Positions 31,856 through 41,168 are shown, numbered from the stretch's first letter. The stretch is 64,000 nt of DNA from Kineosporia mesophila (GCF_021129235.1 NZ_JAJOMA010000002.1:356808-420807); one strand, 5' to 3'. Made by a program: numbers and translations. Notes: a model not told the origin generated them from the sequence alone.

Positions 31856-32431
31856 TCAGGCGGTCGCGACGGACGCCTCGGGGGCGGCCGGGGCGATGAC
31901 CCGGCGCGAGTGCAGGAACCCGAGGACCGACAGGACCACCAGGACGAGTGCACCGGCCAGCGAGACCCAGGCCGCGATGAAGGCGATGGTGGCCATGGTG
32001 TCGAAGGCGTAGGCGTTCAGCAGCAGGCCGCGGAGGGTCTCGCCCTTGAAGAGGGTGTTGACCTGGGCGGCCAGCGTCTCGTCGTCGGGGCTCGCCTGGG
32101 CCTTGGTGCTGACCTCGGAATAGGTCTGGCCGTCGGCGATCTTGCCCAGGTGGACCTTGATGTAGTGATCGGCGAAGACCTCGGCCTGGGCGCCGGTGGT
32201 CAGGTCCTGGCCGGCATACTGGCTGACCTCGGACTGGTCGGCCTTGGGCAGCGAGGTGATCGATTCGCTACCGGCTTCCGGGAAGGTGATCTTCTGCTCC
32301 ACGAGCTGGTCGCGCACCTGTCCGTGCACGTAGCTGTGGGCGTAGAAGAGCAGCCCGGTCGCCACTAGCAGAACCGCGGCCAGAACAAGACCGATACCGG
32401 CAACCACCCGGTCAACGACGCTGCGGTTCAT
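31856..32431 (-). CDS. Two-helix membrane protein of unknown function
   Basis: 191 residues. One membrane helix lies near each end (VVAGIGLVLAAVLLVATGLLFYA and ATIAFIAAWVSLAGALVLVVLSVLGF), with a ~110-residue polar segment between them that is probably extracytoplasmic (QVRDQLVEQKITFP, QYAGQDLTTGAQAEVFADHYI). The layout resembles actinomycete proteins expressed with stress genes, but I do not recognise a family. A GGACCTTCGCCCCT box lies about 105 bp upstream, like the box before the universal stress gene at 41.2 kb. Confidence 0.7.
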   Translation of the reverse strand: MNRSVVDRVVAGIGLVLAAVLLVATGLLFYAHSYVHGQVRDQLVEQKITFPEAGSESITSLPKADQSEVSQYAGQDLTTGAQAEVFADHYIKVHLGKIADGQTYSEVSTKAQASPDDETLAAQVNTLFKGETLRGLLLNAYAFDTMATIAFIAAWVSLAGALVLVVLSVLGFLHSRRVIAPAAPEASVATA

Positions 32432-32534
32432 AGCTCCTCCAGAGCTGAGGCGACCCGGGTTCCCAGGAGGGGAAGCATGTCTGGCCGGGCCTTTCCATCA
32501 CCGTGATGGTCTTACACCCGGGACCACACCCCCC

Positions 32535-32550
32535 AGGGGCGAAGGTCCTT
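32535..32550 (-). promoter_or_regulatory. DosR/DevR-like box upstream of the membrane protein
   Basis: On the minus strand it reads AAGGACCTTCGCCCCT, about 105 bp before the start codon of the two-helix membrane protein. It is close to GGGGACCTTCGGACCT at 41169. Confidence 0.45.
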
Positions 32551-32644
32551 TCTCAGGGCTGGTTCCCAGGAGGGCTGGTGAGGGCCGGCCGGTGTGCTTG
32601 CCGCGACGCGGCTGTCCTGGATCAGGTCCTGGTGTCAACCGAAA

Positions 32645-32679
32645 AGTGCCCTGCCCGCGGGAGAGCCGGGCAGGGCACT
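32645..32679 (-). terminator. Hairpin terminator of the FGGY kinase gene
   Basis: Perfect 13-bp arms AGTGCCCTGCCCG / CGGGCAGGGCACT with a 9-nt loop, followed on the minus strand by TTTTC. Confidence 0.85.
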
Positions 32680-32692
32680 GATGCTCGGTGGG

Positions 32693-34306
32693 TCAGTGGA
32701 CCGCGTTGATCGCGGCCCGCTCGACCTCGAGGCCGGTGTTCCAGCGCTCCAGGAACGTGGCGTAGTCCGCGATGCTCTCGGGGGTGGGGACGACGACCTG
32801 GGCCTCCGAGGCAGCGAAGACCACGTCGTTCAGCCAGGTTCCGAGGTTCTGGGCGGAGCCGTCGCGCACCGCGGCGGAGTACGCGGCCAGGAGGGCGATG
32901 CCCCAGGAGCCGCCCTCGCCCGCGCCCTCGCCGACGGCTACGGGGGAGCCGACGGCTGCGGCCAGGGCGTTCTGGGCGACGCCGCCGGTGCGGAACAGAC
33001 CGCCGTGGGCGAACATCGTGTCGACGGTCGCGCCCTCGGCGGTGAGCACCCGCATGCCCAGGCTCAGGGTCGCGAAGACGCCGTAGAGCTGGGCGCGCCC
33101 GAAGCCGGCGAGGGTCAGCCGGGAGCCGGGGGTGCGCACGAACAGCGGGCGGCCCTCGTCCGTGCCGGCGATCGGTTCCCCGGAGAGCAGGTTGTAGGCG
33201 AGCAGGCCGTCGGCGTCGGTGTCCGCGTCGAGGGCCTGGCCCAGCACGGCCTGGAACACCGCGTCCGGGTCGGGTGTGTGGCCCAGGGCGGCGGCGAACT
33301 CGGTGAACAGCGACACCCAGGCGCCCAGCTCGCTGGACCCGTTGTTGCAGTGCACCATCGCGACCGGGCGGGCATCGGGGGTGGTGACCAGGTCGATCTC
33401 GTGGTGCGCGTTCTGCAGCGGCTTCTCGAGCACGATCATCGCGAAGATGCTGGTGCCGGCGCTGACGTTGCCGGTGCGCGGGCGCACCGAGTTGGTCGCG
33501 ACCATGCCGGTGCCGGCGTCGCCCTCCGGCGGGCCCAGCAGGATCCCCGGCTGCAGCGTGCCGCTGGGGTCGAGCAGCGCCGCGCCCTCCGGGGTCAGGG
33601 TTCCGGCGTCCGCCCCGGCCGACAGCACGGTCGGCAGCAGCTCGGCCAGGTGGCCGGTGTGGCCGTGGGCGGCGGCCAGCTCGTCGAAACGCTCCAGCAG
33701 GGCGGCGTCGTAACCGCCGGCCGCGGAGTCGATCGGGAACATGCCGGACGCGTCGCCCACGCCGAGCACGTGCTGACCGGTCAGGAGCCGGTGGACGTAG
33801 CCGGCGAGCGTCGTGAGCGACCGGGTCTGCGACACGTGGGCCTCGTGGTCGAGCACGGCCTGGTAGAAGTGCGCCACCGACCAGCGCAGCGGGATGTTCA
33901 GCCCGAACGCCCCGGAGAGCACCTCGGCGGCCGGGCCGGTGTTGGTGTTGCGCCAGGTGCGGAACGGCACCAGCAGCTCGTCGTTCTCCCCGAACGCGAG
34001 GTAGCCGTGCATCATCGCCGAGACGCCGATGGCGCCGTAGGTCGTCGGCCGCACCTCGTACCGCGTCACGACCGCGGAGAGCAGATCCGCGTAGGCGGCC
34101 TGCAGGCCCTCGTGAACGGCCTCCAGCGCATACGTCCACAGCCCGTCGACGAGCTGGTTCTCCCAGGTGGACGAGCCGGTGGCCAGGGTGACGCCCGCGT
34201 CGTCGATCAGGCTGGCCTTGATCCGGGTCGAACCGAACTCGATGCCCAGCGCTGTGCGTCCCGCGACGATGGACTCTTGCGCCGCCGCTGTCTTACGGGT
34301 GGTCAT
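32693..34306 (-). CDS. FGGY-family carbohydrate kinase
   Basis: 537 residues from ATG 34306. The N-terminal ATPase motif LGIEFGSTRIKASLID and the C-terminal phosphate/adenosine motifs (DTMFAHGGLFRTGGVAQNALAAAVG; GEGGSWGIALLAAYSA) mark the ribulokinase/xylulokinase superfamily. ATNSVRPRTGNVSAGTSIFA is the second ATP-binding strand region. It phosphorylates a sugar or polyol with ATP. The length and the unusual MMHGYLAFGE region fit no well-known member that I recognise. No isomerase or transporter is adjacent, so the substrate is open. It is divergent from a flavodoxin gene. Confidence 0.88.
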   Translation of the reverse strand: MTTRKTAAAQESIVAGRTALGIEFGSTRIKASLIDDAGVTLATGSSTWENQLVDGLWTYALEAVHEGLQAAYADLLSAVVTRYEVRPTTYGAIGVSAMMHGYLAFGENDELLVPFRTWRNTNTGPAAEVLSGAFGLNIPLRWSVAHFYQAVLDHEAHVSQTRSLTTLAGYVHRLLTGQHVLGVGDASGMFPIDSAAGGYDAALLERFDELAAAHGHTGHLAELLPTVLSAGADAGTLTPEGAALLDPSGTLQPGILLGPPEGDAGTGMVATNSVRPRTGNVSAGTSIFAMIVLEKPLQNAHHEIDLVTTPDARPVAMVHCNNGSSELGAWVSLFTEFAAALGHTPDPDAVFQAVLGQALDADTDADGLLAYNLLSGEPIAGTDEGRPLFVRTPGSRLTLAGFGRAQLYGVFATLSLGMRVLTAEGATVDTMFAHGGLFRTGGVAQNALAAAVGSPVAVGEGAGEGGSWGIALLAAYSAAVRDGSAQNLGTWLNDVVFAASEAQVVVPTPESIADYATFLERWNTGLEVERAAINAVH

Positions 34307-34574
34307 GGGGGTCGTACTCCGTCCTTGGAGGGTGCAGGTCACACGGGTGCTCGTGGGACTCCAGCAGAGACGGTACCCACCTGTCGACCGGTCCTGGCCC
34401 CCGCGAGCGGGTGAACCGTCAGGAGCCAGACTCAATCCGGACATCGGGAGCCAAAGCCGGTGGGTGGGCGCAGGACGAACCGCAGCCGGAGCCGGGACCT
34501 TGGTACCTGCCCGACGTGTCCGGACAGGACGAGGGTGGGAGCCGGAACAGTGCCCGCGACCCTGGGGAGCCACG

Positions 34575-35054
34575 TTGAACGTCCTGATCGTCATCGAGAC
34601 CTGCTTCGGCAACACCCAGCGGTTCGGTGAGGCCATCGGCACCGGCCTGACCGGGCGTGGGGCCACCGTCACGGTGACCCCGGCGGCCGAGGCCGGTCCT
34701 GGCGCCCTCGACGGTGTCGACCTGCTGATCGTCGGCGCGCCCACCCACAGCCGGGGCCTGCCCGGGCCGGCGACGCGGCGGATGGCGGTGACCCAGGGCG
34801 CGGACCCGGCCCCGACCGGCGTGGCCGAATGGCTCGACGCGATGCCCGAGTACCACGGCCGGGCCGCGGCCTTCGACAGCGTGACCGGGACCGGCTTCCT
34901 CAACGGCTCGGCCGCGAAGAAGATCGTCAAGCGCCTGCAGCGCAACCTGGTCCAGGTGTCCGCCAGCGACAGCTTCCTGGTCGGGGCCGCCGAGGGCCCA
35001 CCGGCCGCCGGGGAACTGGAGCGGGCCGAGAAGTTCGGCGCCTCACTCGCCTGA
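34575..35054 (+). CDS. Flavodoxin-like protein
   Basis: 159 residues from TTG 34575, with GGGGAG just upstream. NVLIVIETCFGNTQRFGEAI is the FMN phosphate loop of flavodoxins (normally T/S-x-T-G-N-T; here E-T-C-F-G-N-T). DLLIVGAPTHSRGLPGPATR and FDSVTGTGFLNGSA follow the later flavin-binding loops. It is probably a cytoplasmic electron carrier or an FMN quinone/flavodoxin-family enzyme. The next feature downstream is palindrome copy 3. Confidence 0.82.
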   Translation: MNVLIVIETCFGNTQRFGEAIGTGLTGRGATVTVTPAAEAGPGALDGVDLLIVGAPTHSRGLPGPATRRMAVTQGADPAPTGVAEWLDAMPEYHGRAAAFDSVTGTGFLNGSAAKKIVKRLQRNLVQVSASDSFLVGAAEGPPAAGELERAEKFGASLA

Positions 35055-35118
35055 GACCCGTCCCGACTCCGGATCGCGCGCTGTTCCCCTGGCCCTCTGC
35101 GCCCAACGAGTCCCGACC

Positions 35119-35168
35119 GTTGTGTACACCTGGTACATCCGGTTCCGGATGTACCAGGTGTACACAAC
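35119..35168. repeat. Dispersed palindrome, copy 3
   Basis: 24-bp perfect arms (GTTGTGTACACCTGGTACAT... mirrored) around TT. Its arm is identical to that of copy 2. It lies between the convergent flavodoxin and M55 peptidase genes and may serve as their terminator. Confidence 0.95.
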
Positions 35169-35234
35169 ACGCGCCAGCCGTTCCGGGGCTCCGGGATGCG
35201 CCGGCCCCGGCGGTCGTCACGGGATCAGCCCGGA

Positions 35235-36074
35235 TCAGCCGACGTCGATCTGCCCCAGCGCCGTGACCAGCTCGATCACCCGGTAGGCCTCGGCCGTGTC
35301 CCGGGCCGTGAAGGCGATGGTGCGGGCTCCGTCCCGCCTCACCACACCCGGGATCAGCGAGGCCAGGTCGACCACGTGCGGGCGGTACAGGTCCATCTCC
35401 AGTTCGACCGGGCCCTCGGCGACGACCGGGTGCACCTGGTCGATCCGGCGCACGGCCGTGGCCGCTGCCTCCCGGATCTGCTCACGGGCCAGTTCCGGGT
35501 GCCGGGTGCGGGCCGAGGCCTGCCCGAACGCCTCCTTCACCGCGACGGTCACGGCCCCCGGCACCAGCTCGGTCAGCTCTTCGCAGGCCAGGGCGTCGCC
35601 GCTGAGGAACACCACCGGCGCCCCGTGATGCCCGGCCAGGAAGGCGTTCGCGCCGATCTCGCCCACCGGCTGCCCGTTCAGCCGGACGTCCAGCAGCATC
35701 GGGCTCATCGTGTGGGCCAGCACCGCCGGTCCGCTACCGGCCCGGCCGTGGTACCCGACGAACATCACCGCGTCCGTCGTCCCGTCCAGGCCCGCCATCA
35801 TGCCTCCAGGACGAGGTCGTCCCCGGACCAGCGACACTCTCCGGTCGAGGGTGTCGGGGAGGATGTTGCGGAAGGTGCCGTGCGCATCGGCGACCGTGAC
35901 CGCCGCGGCGGGCACGACGTCCATAATTCCCGCGATCACCGCATTGACCTCGGCCGTCATGAGAACCCGGCCCCGCTCGTAGTCGAGGGCTCCTGGCTGG
36001 GTCTCGGCCGGGTGCACGATCCCCGAAATGCCCTCCATGTCGGCTGAGACAAGTATGCGCAGCGATGTGGTCAT
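35235..36074 (-). CDS. M55 (DppA-type) D-aminopeptidase
   Basis: 279 residues from ATG 36074. The start ILVSADMEGISGI carries the zinc-binding D and E of the M55 family. ADAHGTFRNILP, FVGYHGRAG and LAHTMSP supply further metal and active-site residues. DppA homologues form decameric rings and hydrolyse D-amino-acid dipeptides. No dipeptide permease (dpp) genes lie nearby. It is divergent from the PEP-mutase remnant. Confidence 0.9.
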   Translation of the reverse strand: MTTSLRILVSADMEGISGIVHPAETQPGALDYERGRVLMTAEVNAVIAGIMDVVPAAAVTVADAHGTFRNILPDTLDRRVSLVRGRPRPGGMMAGLDGTTDAVMFVGYHGRAGSGPAVLAHTMSPMLLDVRLNGQPVGEIGANAFLAGHHGAPVVFLSGDALACEELTELVPGAVTVAVKEAFGQASARTRHPELAREQIREAAATAVRRIDQVHPVVAEGPVELEMDLYRPHVVDLASLIPGVVRRDGARTIAFTARDTAEAYRVIELVTALGQIDVG

Positions 36075-36131
36075 GGCTCGACCGTAACGATTCGCGGCCG
36101 GCCGAACCATTGCCGTGGGAAGGTCGGCGTC

Positions 36132-36716
36132 ATGGGGAATCACGACCAGCAGGCCCTGGGCGAGACCTTCGCGCAGCTTCACGACGGCCCGGGTGCCCTC
36201 GTCATGCCCAATCCCTGGGACGCCGGCCGTGCTCGCCTGCTCGAGCAGCTGGGGTTCCGGGCCCTCGCCACGACCAGCGGGGGCCTGGCTCTCTCCCAAG
36301 GTGTTCCGGACGGGCAAGGTCATCTGAAACGCGTTCAGGTGCTGGAGAACCTGGCCTCGATCGTCACCGCCACCTCGCTGCCGGTCACGGCCGACCTGGA
36401 GAGCGGTTACGATGACAGCCCGGAGAGCGTGGCCGAAATGGTGCGGCTCGCAGCCGCGGTCGGGGCCGTCAGGTGCTCGATCGAAGACACGACGGGCCGG
36501 CCGGACGACCCGATCCGCCTTCTGCCCGAAGCCCTCGAACGGGCCGAGGCGGCCGTGGCCGCAGCCCGTGACCTGCCGTTCCTCTTCACCCTGACCCTGC
36601 GGGCCGACAACTTCTTCGCCGGGCGCCCCGATCTCGACGATACGATCACCCGTCTGAAGGCTTTGGGAAGATCGGGGCAGATATGGTGTACGCGCCGGGG
36701 CTCGCGGATTTCCGGG
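36132..36716 (+). pseudogene. PEP mutase/isocitrate lyase family gene, truncated and frameshifted
   Basis: The first ~178 codons (ALVMPNPWDAGRARLLEQLG, ATTSGGLALSQG, PVTADLESGYDD, CSIEDT) are a good PEP-mutase/oxaloacetate-decarboxylase-like N-terminus. Around 36665 the reading frame shifts: the expected continuation GADMVYAPGLADFRAV is found in another frame. Immediately afterwards the sequence becomes a different protein (next entry). The last ~70 residues of the enzyme are missing. I infer a deletion that removed the 3' end of this gene, plus a one-base change. Confidence 0.75.
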
Positions 36717-37054
36717 CGGTCATTGTCACCCTGCACGTCCCGCTCGACGAATCGACCCGGAACCTGATCGACGAGCAGGTCCTGGCCGCGATGAAACCTG
36801 GCTCGGTGCTGGTGAACACGGCCCGGGGAGGGCTGGTGGACGAGAAGGCCCTGGACCGGGCGCTGCGTGATTCCCGCGCTCCGGTCTCCGTTGCCGCGGT
36901 GGACGTGTTCCGCACCGAAGGCGCGGAGCGCGAGTCGCCGCTGATCGGCAACCCCTACTGTATCCTCTCCCCGCACGTCGCCGGGATGACCTGGTCGGCG
37001 ATGCGGCAGGCCGTGTTTGACCTCTGCGCCCGGATCACCGAGGCTCCCGGGTAA
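36717..37054 (+). pseudogene. C-terminal fragment of a D-2-hydroxyacid dehydrogenase
   Basis: In the frame entered at the PEP-mutase scar, VTLHVPLDESTRNLIDEQ, MKPGSVLVNTARGGLVDE, AAVDVFRTEG and LSPHVAGMTWSAM are the C-terminal half of a D-isomer-specific 2-hydroxyacid dehydrogenase. It includes the catalytic Arg (TARGG), the Glu region and His (PHVAG). The N-terminal catalytic portion and the GxGxxG NAD-binding loop are absent. The fragment still ends at a normal stop (TAA). Confidence 0.78.
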
Positions 37055-37122
37055 TTCTGCCGATGGCAGATGCTGTCTTCCGAGAGCCGAAAAGGCCGGT
37101 GGGGACGCTGGGGAGCGGCACG

Positions 37123-38298
37123 ATGACTGCCATGTACCGGTCTGTCCTGACCCACCCGACCCTGCGGAAAATCTTGCCCGGTCTGACATTTTCCTACCTG
37201 GGCGACGGGATCTCGGCGGTCGCGGTGGTGTTGCTGGCGCAGGAGCTCACCGGCAGGGTCGCGCTGGTGGGATTGGCCGTGACGGTCTCGTCGCTGCCCG
37301 GTGCGGTGGGGGCCCTGCTGCTCGGGCGGCAGATGTCGCGGTTCAGCGGTGCGGATCTGGCCCGCTGGGACGCGACCTGGCGGTTCGTCACCCTCGGCTC
37401 CGTCCCGATTGCCTACGCCGCCGGGATTCTCGGGATCTGGCTGTACATCGCGTTGCTGGCGGCCTCGTCCGTTCTGCACACCTGGGGATCGGCCGGGCGC
37501 TACACGATGATCGCCGAGATGCTGCCGCAGAAGCATCATCTGGCCGGGAACTCGGTGCTGTCGGTGCTGGGGGAGATCGGCACGATCGGTGGGCCACCGG
37601 TGGCGGCGCTGATCGTGGTGTTCTGGAACCCGGCCGGGGCCCTGGCCGTCGACGCCCTGTCGTTCGGGGTGCTGGCGCTGGCCCTGCGGACGGTCCGCTC
37701 CGGCCGCAGACCCGTCCGGCCGGAGAGCCGGACGGCCGGCCTCGCTCTGATGCGGGACAACCCGGTTCTGCTCGGCCTGATCACGCTGAGCGCGCTGTTC
37801 TTCTTCCTGTTCGGGCCGGTGTATGTGGCCCTGCCGGTCCGGCTGGACGAGGCCACCGCGCTGGCGGCCTTCTACTCGGCCTTCGGCGTCGGTGCGGTGC
37901 TGGGCGGCCTCGTCACGCCGTACCTGAGGAGCCTCTGGCCGACCGTGCTCGGCAGCGTGGCGGTCGTCGGCCTGTGCCTGCTCCCGCTCGGCCTCGATGC
38001 TCCGACCCCGTTGCCCATCATCGGTTTTGCGCTGATCGGAGTCAGCTGGGCTCCCTACCAGGCCACCTCCGTCGCGCTCTACCAGCGCATCGCCCCACCG
38101 GAAGGACTGGCCCAGGTGCTGGGGGTGCACAGTGCCGTGGCCCTATTGGCCGTCCCGGCCGGGGTGGCCGCCGGTGGGCTGCTCGTGGACCCGTGGGGTG
38201 CGCAGACCGTGCTCCTGGTTTGCGCGGTGGGCCTGATCACTCTGCCGGCGGTGGCGGCGTTCGGTCGAGTCCGGACGAAGAGAGCCAGCGCTGAATAG
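37123..38298 (+). CDS. MFS transporter
   Basis: 391 residues from ATG 37123, with GGGGAG 8 nt upstream; the in-frame ATG at 37063 has no binding site. About ten to twelve hydrophobic helices run through the protein (FSYLGDGISAVAVVLLAQEL, LSALFFFLFGPVYVALPV). The general pattern is that of the MFS_3/enterobactin-exporter-like permeases frequent in actinomycetes. Its 3' end overlaps the convergent hydrolase gene by 62 nt. The substrate is unknown. Confidence 0.85.
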   Translation: MTAMYRSVLTHPTLRKILPGLTFSYLGDGISAVAVVLLAQELTGRVALVGLAVTVSSLPGAVGALLLGRQMSRFSGADLARWDATWRFVTLGSVPIAYAAGILGIWLYIALLAASSVLHTWGSAGRYTMIAEMLPQKHHLAGNSVLSVLGEIGTIGGPPVAALIVVFWNPAGALAVDALSFGVLALALRTVRSGRRPVRPESRTAGLALMRDNPVLLGLITLSALFFFLFGPVYVALPVRLDEATALAAFYSAFGVGAVLGGLVTPYLRSLWPTVLGSVAVVGLCLLPLGLDAPTPLPIIGFALIGVSWAPYQATSVALYQRIAPPEGLAQVLGVHSAVALLAVPAGVAAGGLLVDPWGAQTVLLVCAVGLITLPAVAAFGRVRTKRASAE

Positions 38299-38968
38299 TT
38301 TTCGCGACGGTGTCGGGGGCGTCCAGGTGCACCGCGTGCCCGGCGCCCGACACCATGGCCAGCTCCACGTCAGCCCCCAGGGAGGTGAGGCGCTGGCGGT
38401 CCGGTGGTCGCGTCACCGCGTCGTCCGCACCGTAGATCACGAGTGTGGGGACGCTGATGCTCACCGACGGTGAGACGGGCAGGTCCGCGGCGGCCCGGCG
38501 GGCGGGCAGGGCCAGGCGCGCCAGGTCGGCCGCCACGAGGGACCGCGCGGTCGGGCTGGTGGCGTACAGCTCCACGAGGCTCGCGTCGGCGTCGGCCCGG
38601 CCGGTGAGGATCCCGGCGGCCAGCGACTGGTACTCCCGGGAGAACTCCTCCTGACCAGGCACGCCGCCCAGCAGTACGCACCCGGCAAGGCCCCGGGTGC
38701 CGGAGGCCGCCAGGCGGTGGGCGAGGGCGGCCACGCCCATCGAGAACGCGATCACCAGGACCGGCTCCGCGGCGTCACCGATCGCGCGTTCCAGGCCGTC
38801 CACCCACATCCGCGGGTCGGCCGGGTCTTCACTCTCCGGGATCGCCCGGCTTCCGTGACCGGGCAGTTCCACGGCCGCGGCGGTGGGGGCGGGCTCGCCC
38901 CAGATGGCGAGGAGCGGTCCCCATGAGGCCGCGGTCAGGCCGTATCCGCTGACGAGGATCATTTCCAT
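38237..38968 (-). CDS. Alpha/beta hydrolase
   Basis: 243 residues. Begins EMILVSGYGLTAASWGPLL (oxyanion region). Nucleophile elbow AFSMGVAA, with Ala in place of the first Gly of GxSxG; acid in YGADDAVT; base in GAGHAVHLDAP. ELPGHGSRA matches the cap-side HG motif. The group includes esterases, lactonases and peptidases, so the substrate is not inferable. The last 62 nt lie antisense to the end of the MFS gene. Confidence 0.88.
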   Translation of the reverse strand: MEMILVSGYGLTAASWGPLLAIWGEPAPTAAAVELPGHGSRAIPESEDPADPRMWVDGLERAIGDAAEPVLVIAFSMGVAALAHRLAASGTRGLAGCVLLGGVPGQEEFSREYQSLAAGILTGRADADASLVELYATSPTARSLVAADLARLALPARRAAADLPVSPSVSISVPTLVIYGADDAVTRPPDRQRLTSLGADVELAMVSGAGHAVHLDAPDTVAKTIQRWLSSSGLDRTPPPPAE

Positions 38969-39088
38969 CCGCCGACCGTATCCGGCCTCCGGCGCCGTTC
39001 ATTCGATCGGGGCCAGGCTTAACGGTCTGCTGCGCAACGGTTATCGTGCGCCTGGACACAAGGTCTGCCCGATGGGGCAGTGGGAGGG

Positions 39089-39685
39089 CTACCGGGGCGG
39101 GCGTGGAAGACCGTCCAGAGCCGTCTGCGTGATCTCTCGCAGGGTGCTCTCGTCGGTGCCGGCCTTGCCCAGGGCCTCGATGCCGCGGTGCACGGTCAGG
39201 AGCAGGGCGGCGAGTTGCTGCGCGCCGGCGGCCGGGTCGACGTCGCCGTTGCGCTGACAGGCCTCGAGGTCGGCGGCCAGGATCTGCTGGACGCTCTCGA
39301 ACGTCTTCAGTGAGCGCGCCGCGACCACCTCGTCGTGCTGGGTCAGCTCGGCCGTGGTCTTGGCCAGCAGGCAACCGCGACGGCTGGGCTCGGCGCAGGC
39401 GCTCGCGTGGTTCATCAGATAACCGGTGAGCCGCTCGAAGGCCCGCGCGTCGTCCTCGCCGCTCAGCTGGCGGGTCGCCGACCCGATCGTGGCGGTGCAG
39501 TGGTCGTCGAACACCCGGTGGAAGAGTTCCCGCTTGCCGCCGAACGCGCCGTACAGGCTGCCCTTGCCCAGACCGGTGGCCGCCGCGATCGCATCCATGC
39601 TGGTCCCGGCGAAACCGGTCGCCCAGAACTGGTCGCGCGCGGCGTCGAGCACGCGCTCCTCGTCGAACTCTCTCGGTCTCACCAC
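39089..39685 (-). CDS. TetR-family repressor
   Basis: 198 residues from GTG 39685. Helix-turn-helix: DEERVLDAARDQFWATGFAG, MDAIAAATGLGKGSLYGAFGGK. The C-terminal part (NHASACAEPSRRGCLLAKT, ELTQHDEVVAA) is typical of the TetR_C subgroup that controls short-chain dehydrogenases. It is divergent from an SDR gene, with a 25-bp dyad in between. Confidence 0.92.
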   Translation of the reverse strand: MVRPREFDEERVLDAARDQFWATGFAGTSMDAIAAATGLGKGSLYGAFGGKRELFHRVFDDHCTATIGSATRQLSGEDDARAFERLTGYLMNHASACAEPSRRGCLLAKTTAELTQHDEVVAARSLKTFESVQQILAADLEACQRNGDVDPAAGAQQLAALLLTVHRGIEALGKAGTDESTLREITQTALDGLPRPPR

Positions 39686-39715
39686 TCCCGCATCCTAAGC
39701 GTTCTTGACTACATC

Positions 39716-39740
39716 GTCCATAAGCTCATATGTTGTGGAC
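39716..39740. promoter_or_regulatory. Operator dyad between TetR and SDR
   Basis: GTCCATAA-N9-TTGTGGAC has 8-bp arms with one mismatch, in the divergent promoter of the TetR and SDR genes. Confidence 0.7.
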
Positions 39741-39784
39741 GCTTCATTCCAGAACGATTCCGGCGACGATGAGTGGGTAGCGCG

Positions 39785-40534
39785 ATGAGTGGACTTCTTG
39801 ACGGCAAGGTGGCTGTGGTCACCGGCGGGACCAGCGGGATCGGTCTGGCCATCGCCCGGCGGTTCGTGACCGAGGGCGCGCAGGTCTTCGTCACCGGCCG
39901 CCGTCAGGCCCGGATCGACGCGGCCGTCGCGGAGCTCGGGCCGCAGGCGGTCGGGGTGCGGTGCGATGTCGGGAACCTGGCTGAGCTCGATGCCCTCTAC
40001 GAGCTCGTCACGCGGCGGGCGGGCCGGATCGACGTGCTGGTGGCCAACGCGGGCGGCGCGGAGCCGGCCGTGCTCGGGGACATCACGCAGGAGCAGTTCG
40101 ACAGCATGTTCGCCACGAACGTGAAGGGCGTCGTGTTCGGGGTGCAGAAGGCGATGCCGCTGCTGTCGCCGGGGGCCTCGGTGATCATCATCGGGTCGAC
40201 CACCTCCGCGCGGCCCGATCGGGGCATGGAGGTCTACGGCGCGACCAAGGCAGCGGTGCGGAACTTCGCCCGCAGCTGGACGCTCAACGCGCGGGAGAAC
40301 GGCTTCCGGGTCAATGTGCTGAGCCCGGGCCCGACCCGCACGCCCGGCCTGCTCGGCGTCGCGGCCGAGGGGGAGCAGGAGGCCTTCGTCAAGATGTTCG
40401 AGAACGTGGTGCCGGCCGGACGGCTCGGTGAACCGGACGAGATCGCGTCGGCGGCGCTGCTCCTGGCCTCGGACACCGCCGCGTTCGTCAACGGTGCCGA
40501 GTGGTTCATCGACGGCGGGTACACGAGCGTCTGA
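39785..40534 (+). CDS. Classical SDR oxidoreductase
   Basis: 249 residues from ATG 39785 (an in-frame GTG lies four codons upstream). TGGTSGIGLAIARRF, NAGG, IIIGSTTS (catalytic Ser), YGATKAAVRNFARSW (YxxxK) and the C-terminal GAEWFIDGGYTSV all fit a classical SDR with NAD(P). This subgroup is commonly paired with the TetR type found next door. The substrate is unknown. Confidence 0.93.
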   Translation: MSGLLDGKVAVVTGGTSGIGLAIARRFVTEGAQVFVTGRRQARIDAAVAELGPQAVGVRCDVGNLAELDALYELVTRRAGRIDVLVANAGGAEPAVLGDITQEQFDSMFATNVKGVVFGVQKAMPLLSPGASVIIIGSTTSARPDRGMEVYGATKAAVRNFARSWTLNARENGFRVNVLSPGPTRTPGLLGVAAEGEQEAFVKMFENVVPAGRLGEPDEIASAALLLASDTAAFVNGAEWFIDGGYTSV

Positions 40535-40686
40535 CGAGCACGAACGGGCGGCGACGTCTGCCGAGTTGCGGGCCTGCGGGGTTGCTGAACACTTGATCGC
40601 GAGCGTTACGCCGGATTCCTCCGGTGATGAGCAGATCCGACACGGAGTCCCAGGTCGTCGCGGGACCGCACTGAGGGAGACTCTTC

Positions 40687-40917
40687 ATGTACATAGGTGG
40701 CGGAATCGCACTCCTGGTCATCGGCGGCATCCTGTCGTTCGGTGTCAGCGACCGTGTGGACGGCCTCGACCTGACGGCGATCGGCTACATCCTCATCGCC
40801 GGGGGAGTGCTCGCGATCATCCTGTCGCTGGTGCTCAACAACCAGCGCCGCAACACCACGCACACCGAGGTGGTGGAACGCCGCAACACCGGTAACACCC
40901 CTCCGCCCCCGCTCTGA
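40687..40917 (+). CDS. Small two-helix membrane protein (DUF6458-like)
   Basis: 76 residues: two membrane helices (GGGIALLVIGGILSFGV and IGYILIAGGVLAIILSLVL) separated by SDRVDGLDL, and a polar tail (VVERRNTGNTPPPPL). This matches the short DUF6458-type proteins widespread in actinobacteria. Its role is unknown. GGGAGA lies a few bases before the ATG. Confidence 0.82.
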   Translation: MYIGGGIALLVIGGILSFGVSDRVDGLDLTAIGYILIAGGVLAIILSLVLNNQRRNTTHTEVVERRNTGNTPPPPL

Positions 40918-40921
40918 GACC

Positions 40922-40976
40922 AACTGAACCGGCCAATGGTGGACGTCTGACACGTCCACCATTGGCCGGTTCAGTT
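40922..40976 (+). terminator. Very strong hairpin terminator
   Basis: Perfect 25-bp arms (AACTGAACCGGCCAATGG... mirrored) around a 5-nt loop CTGAC, ending in TTTT. It begins 4 bp after the stop of the small membrane protein. Confidence 0.92.
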
Positions 40977-41168
40977 TTGGTGGCTCAGAGGGAGAAGCCG
41001 AACTCGTCGCAGGCCTACATGCCCCAGACGGTGGGGGAGGCTCCGGGCCTGGAGACAGCCGCCCTCGCCGACTTCCTGCGCTCACGCGCGACGGGCTGTG
41101 GGCTCCCGCGGCGCAGCAGCCCGGATCCTGACCGTACACCGGGAAAATGTTCGGTCGGCCCGGCGGGC

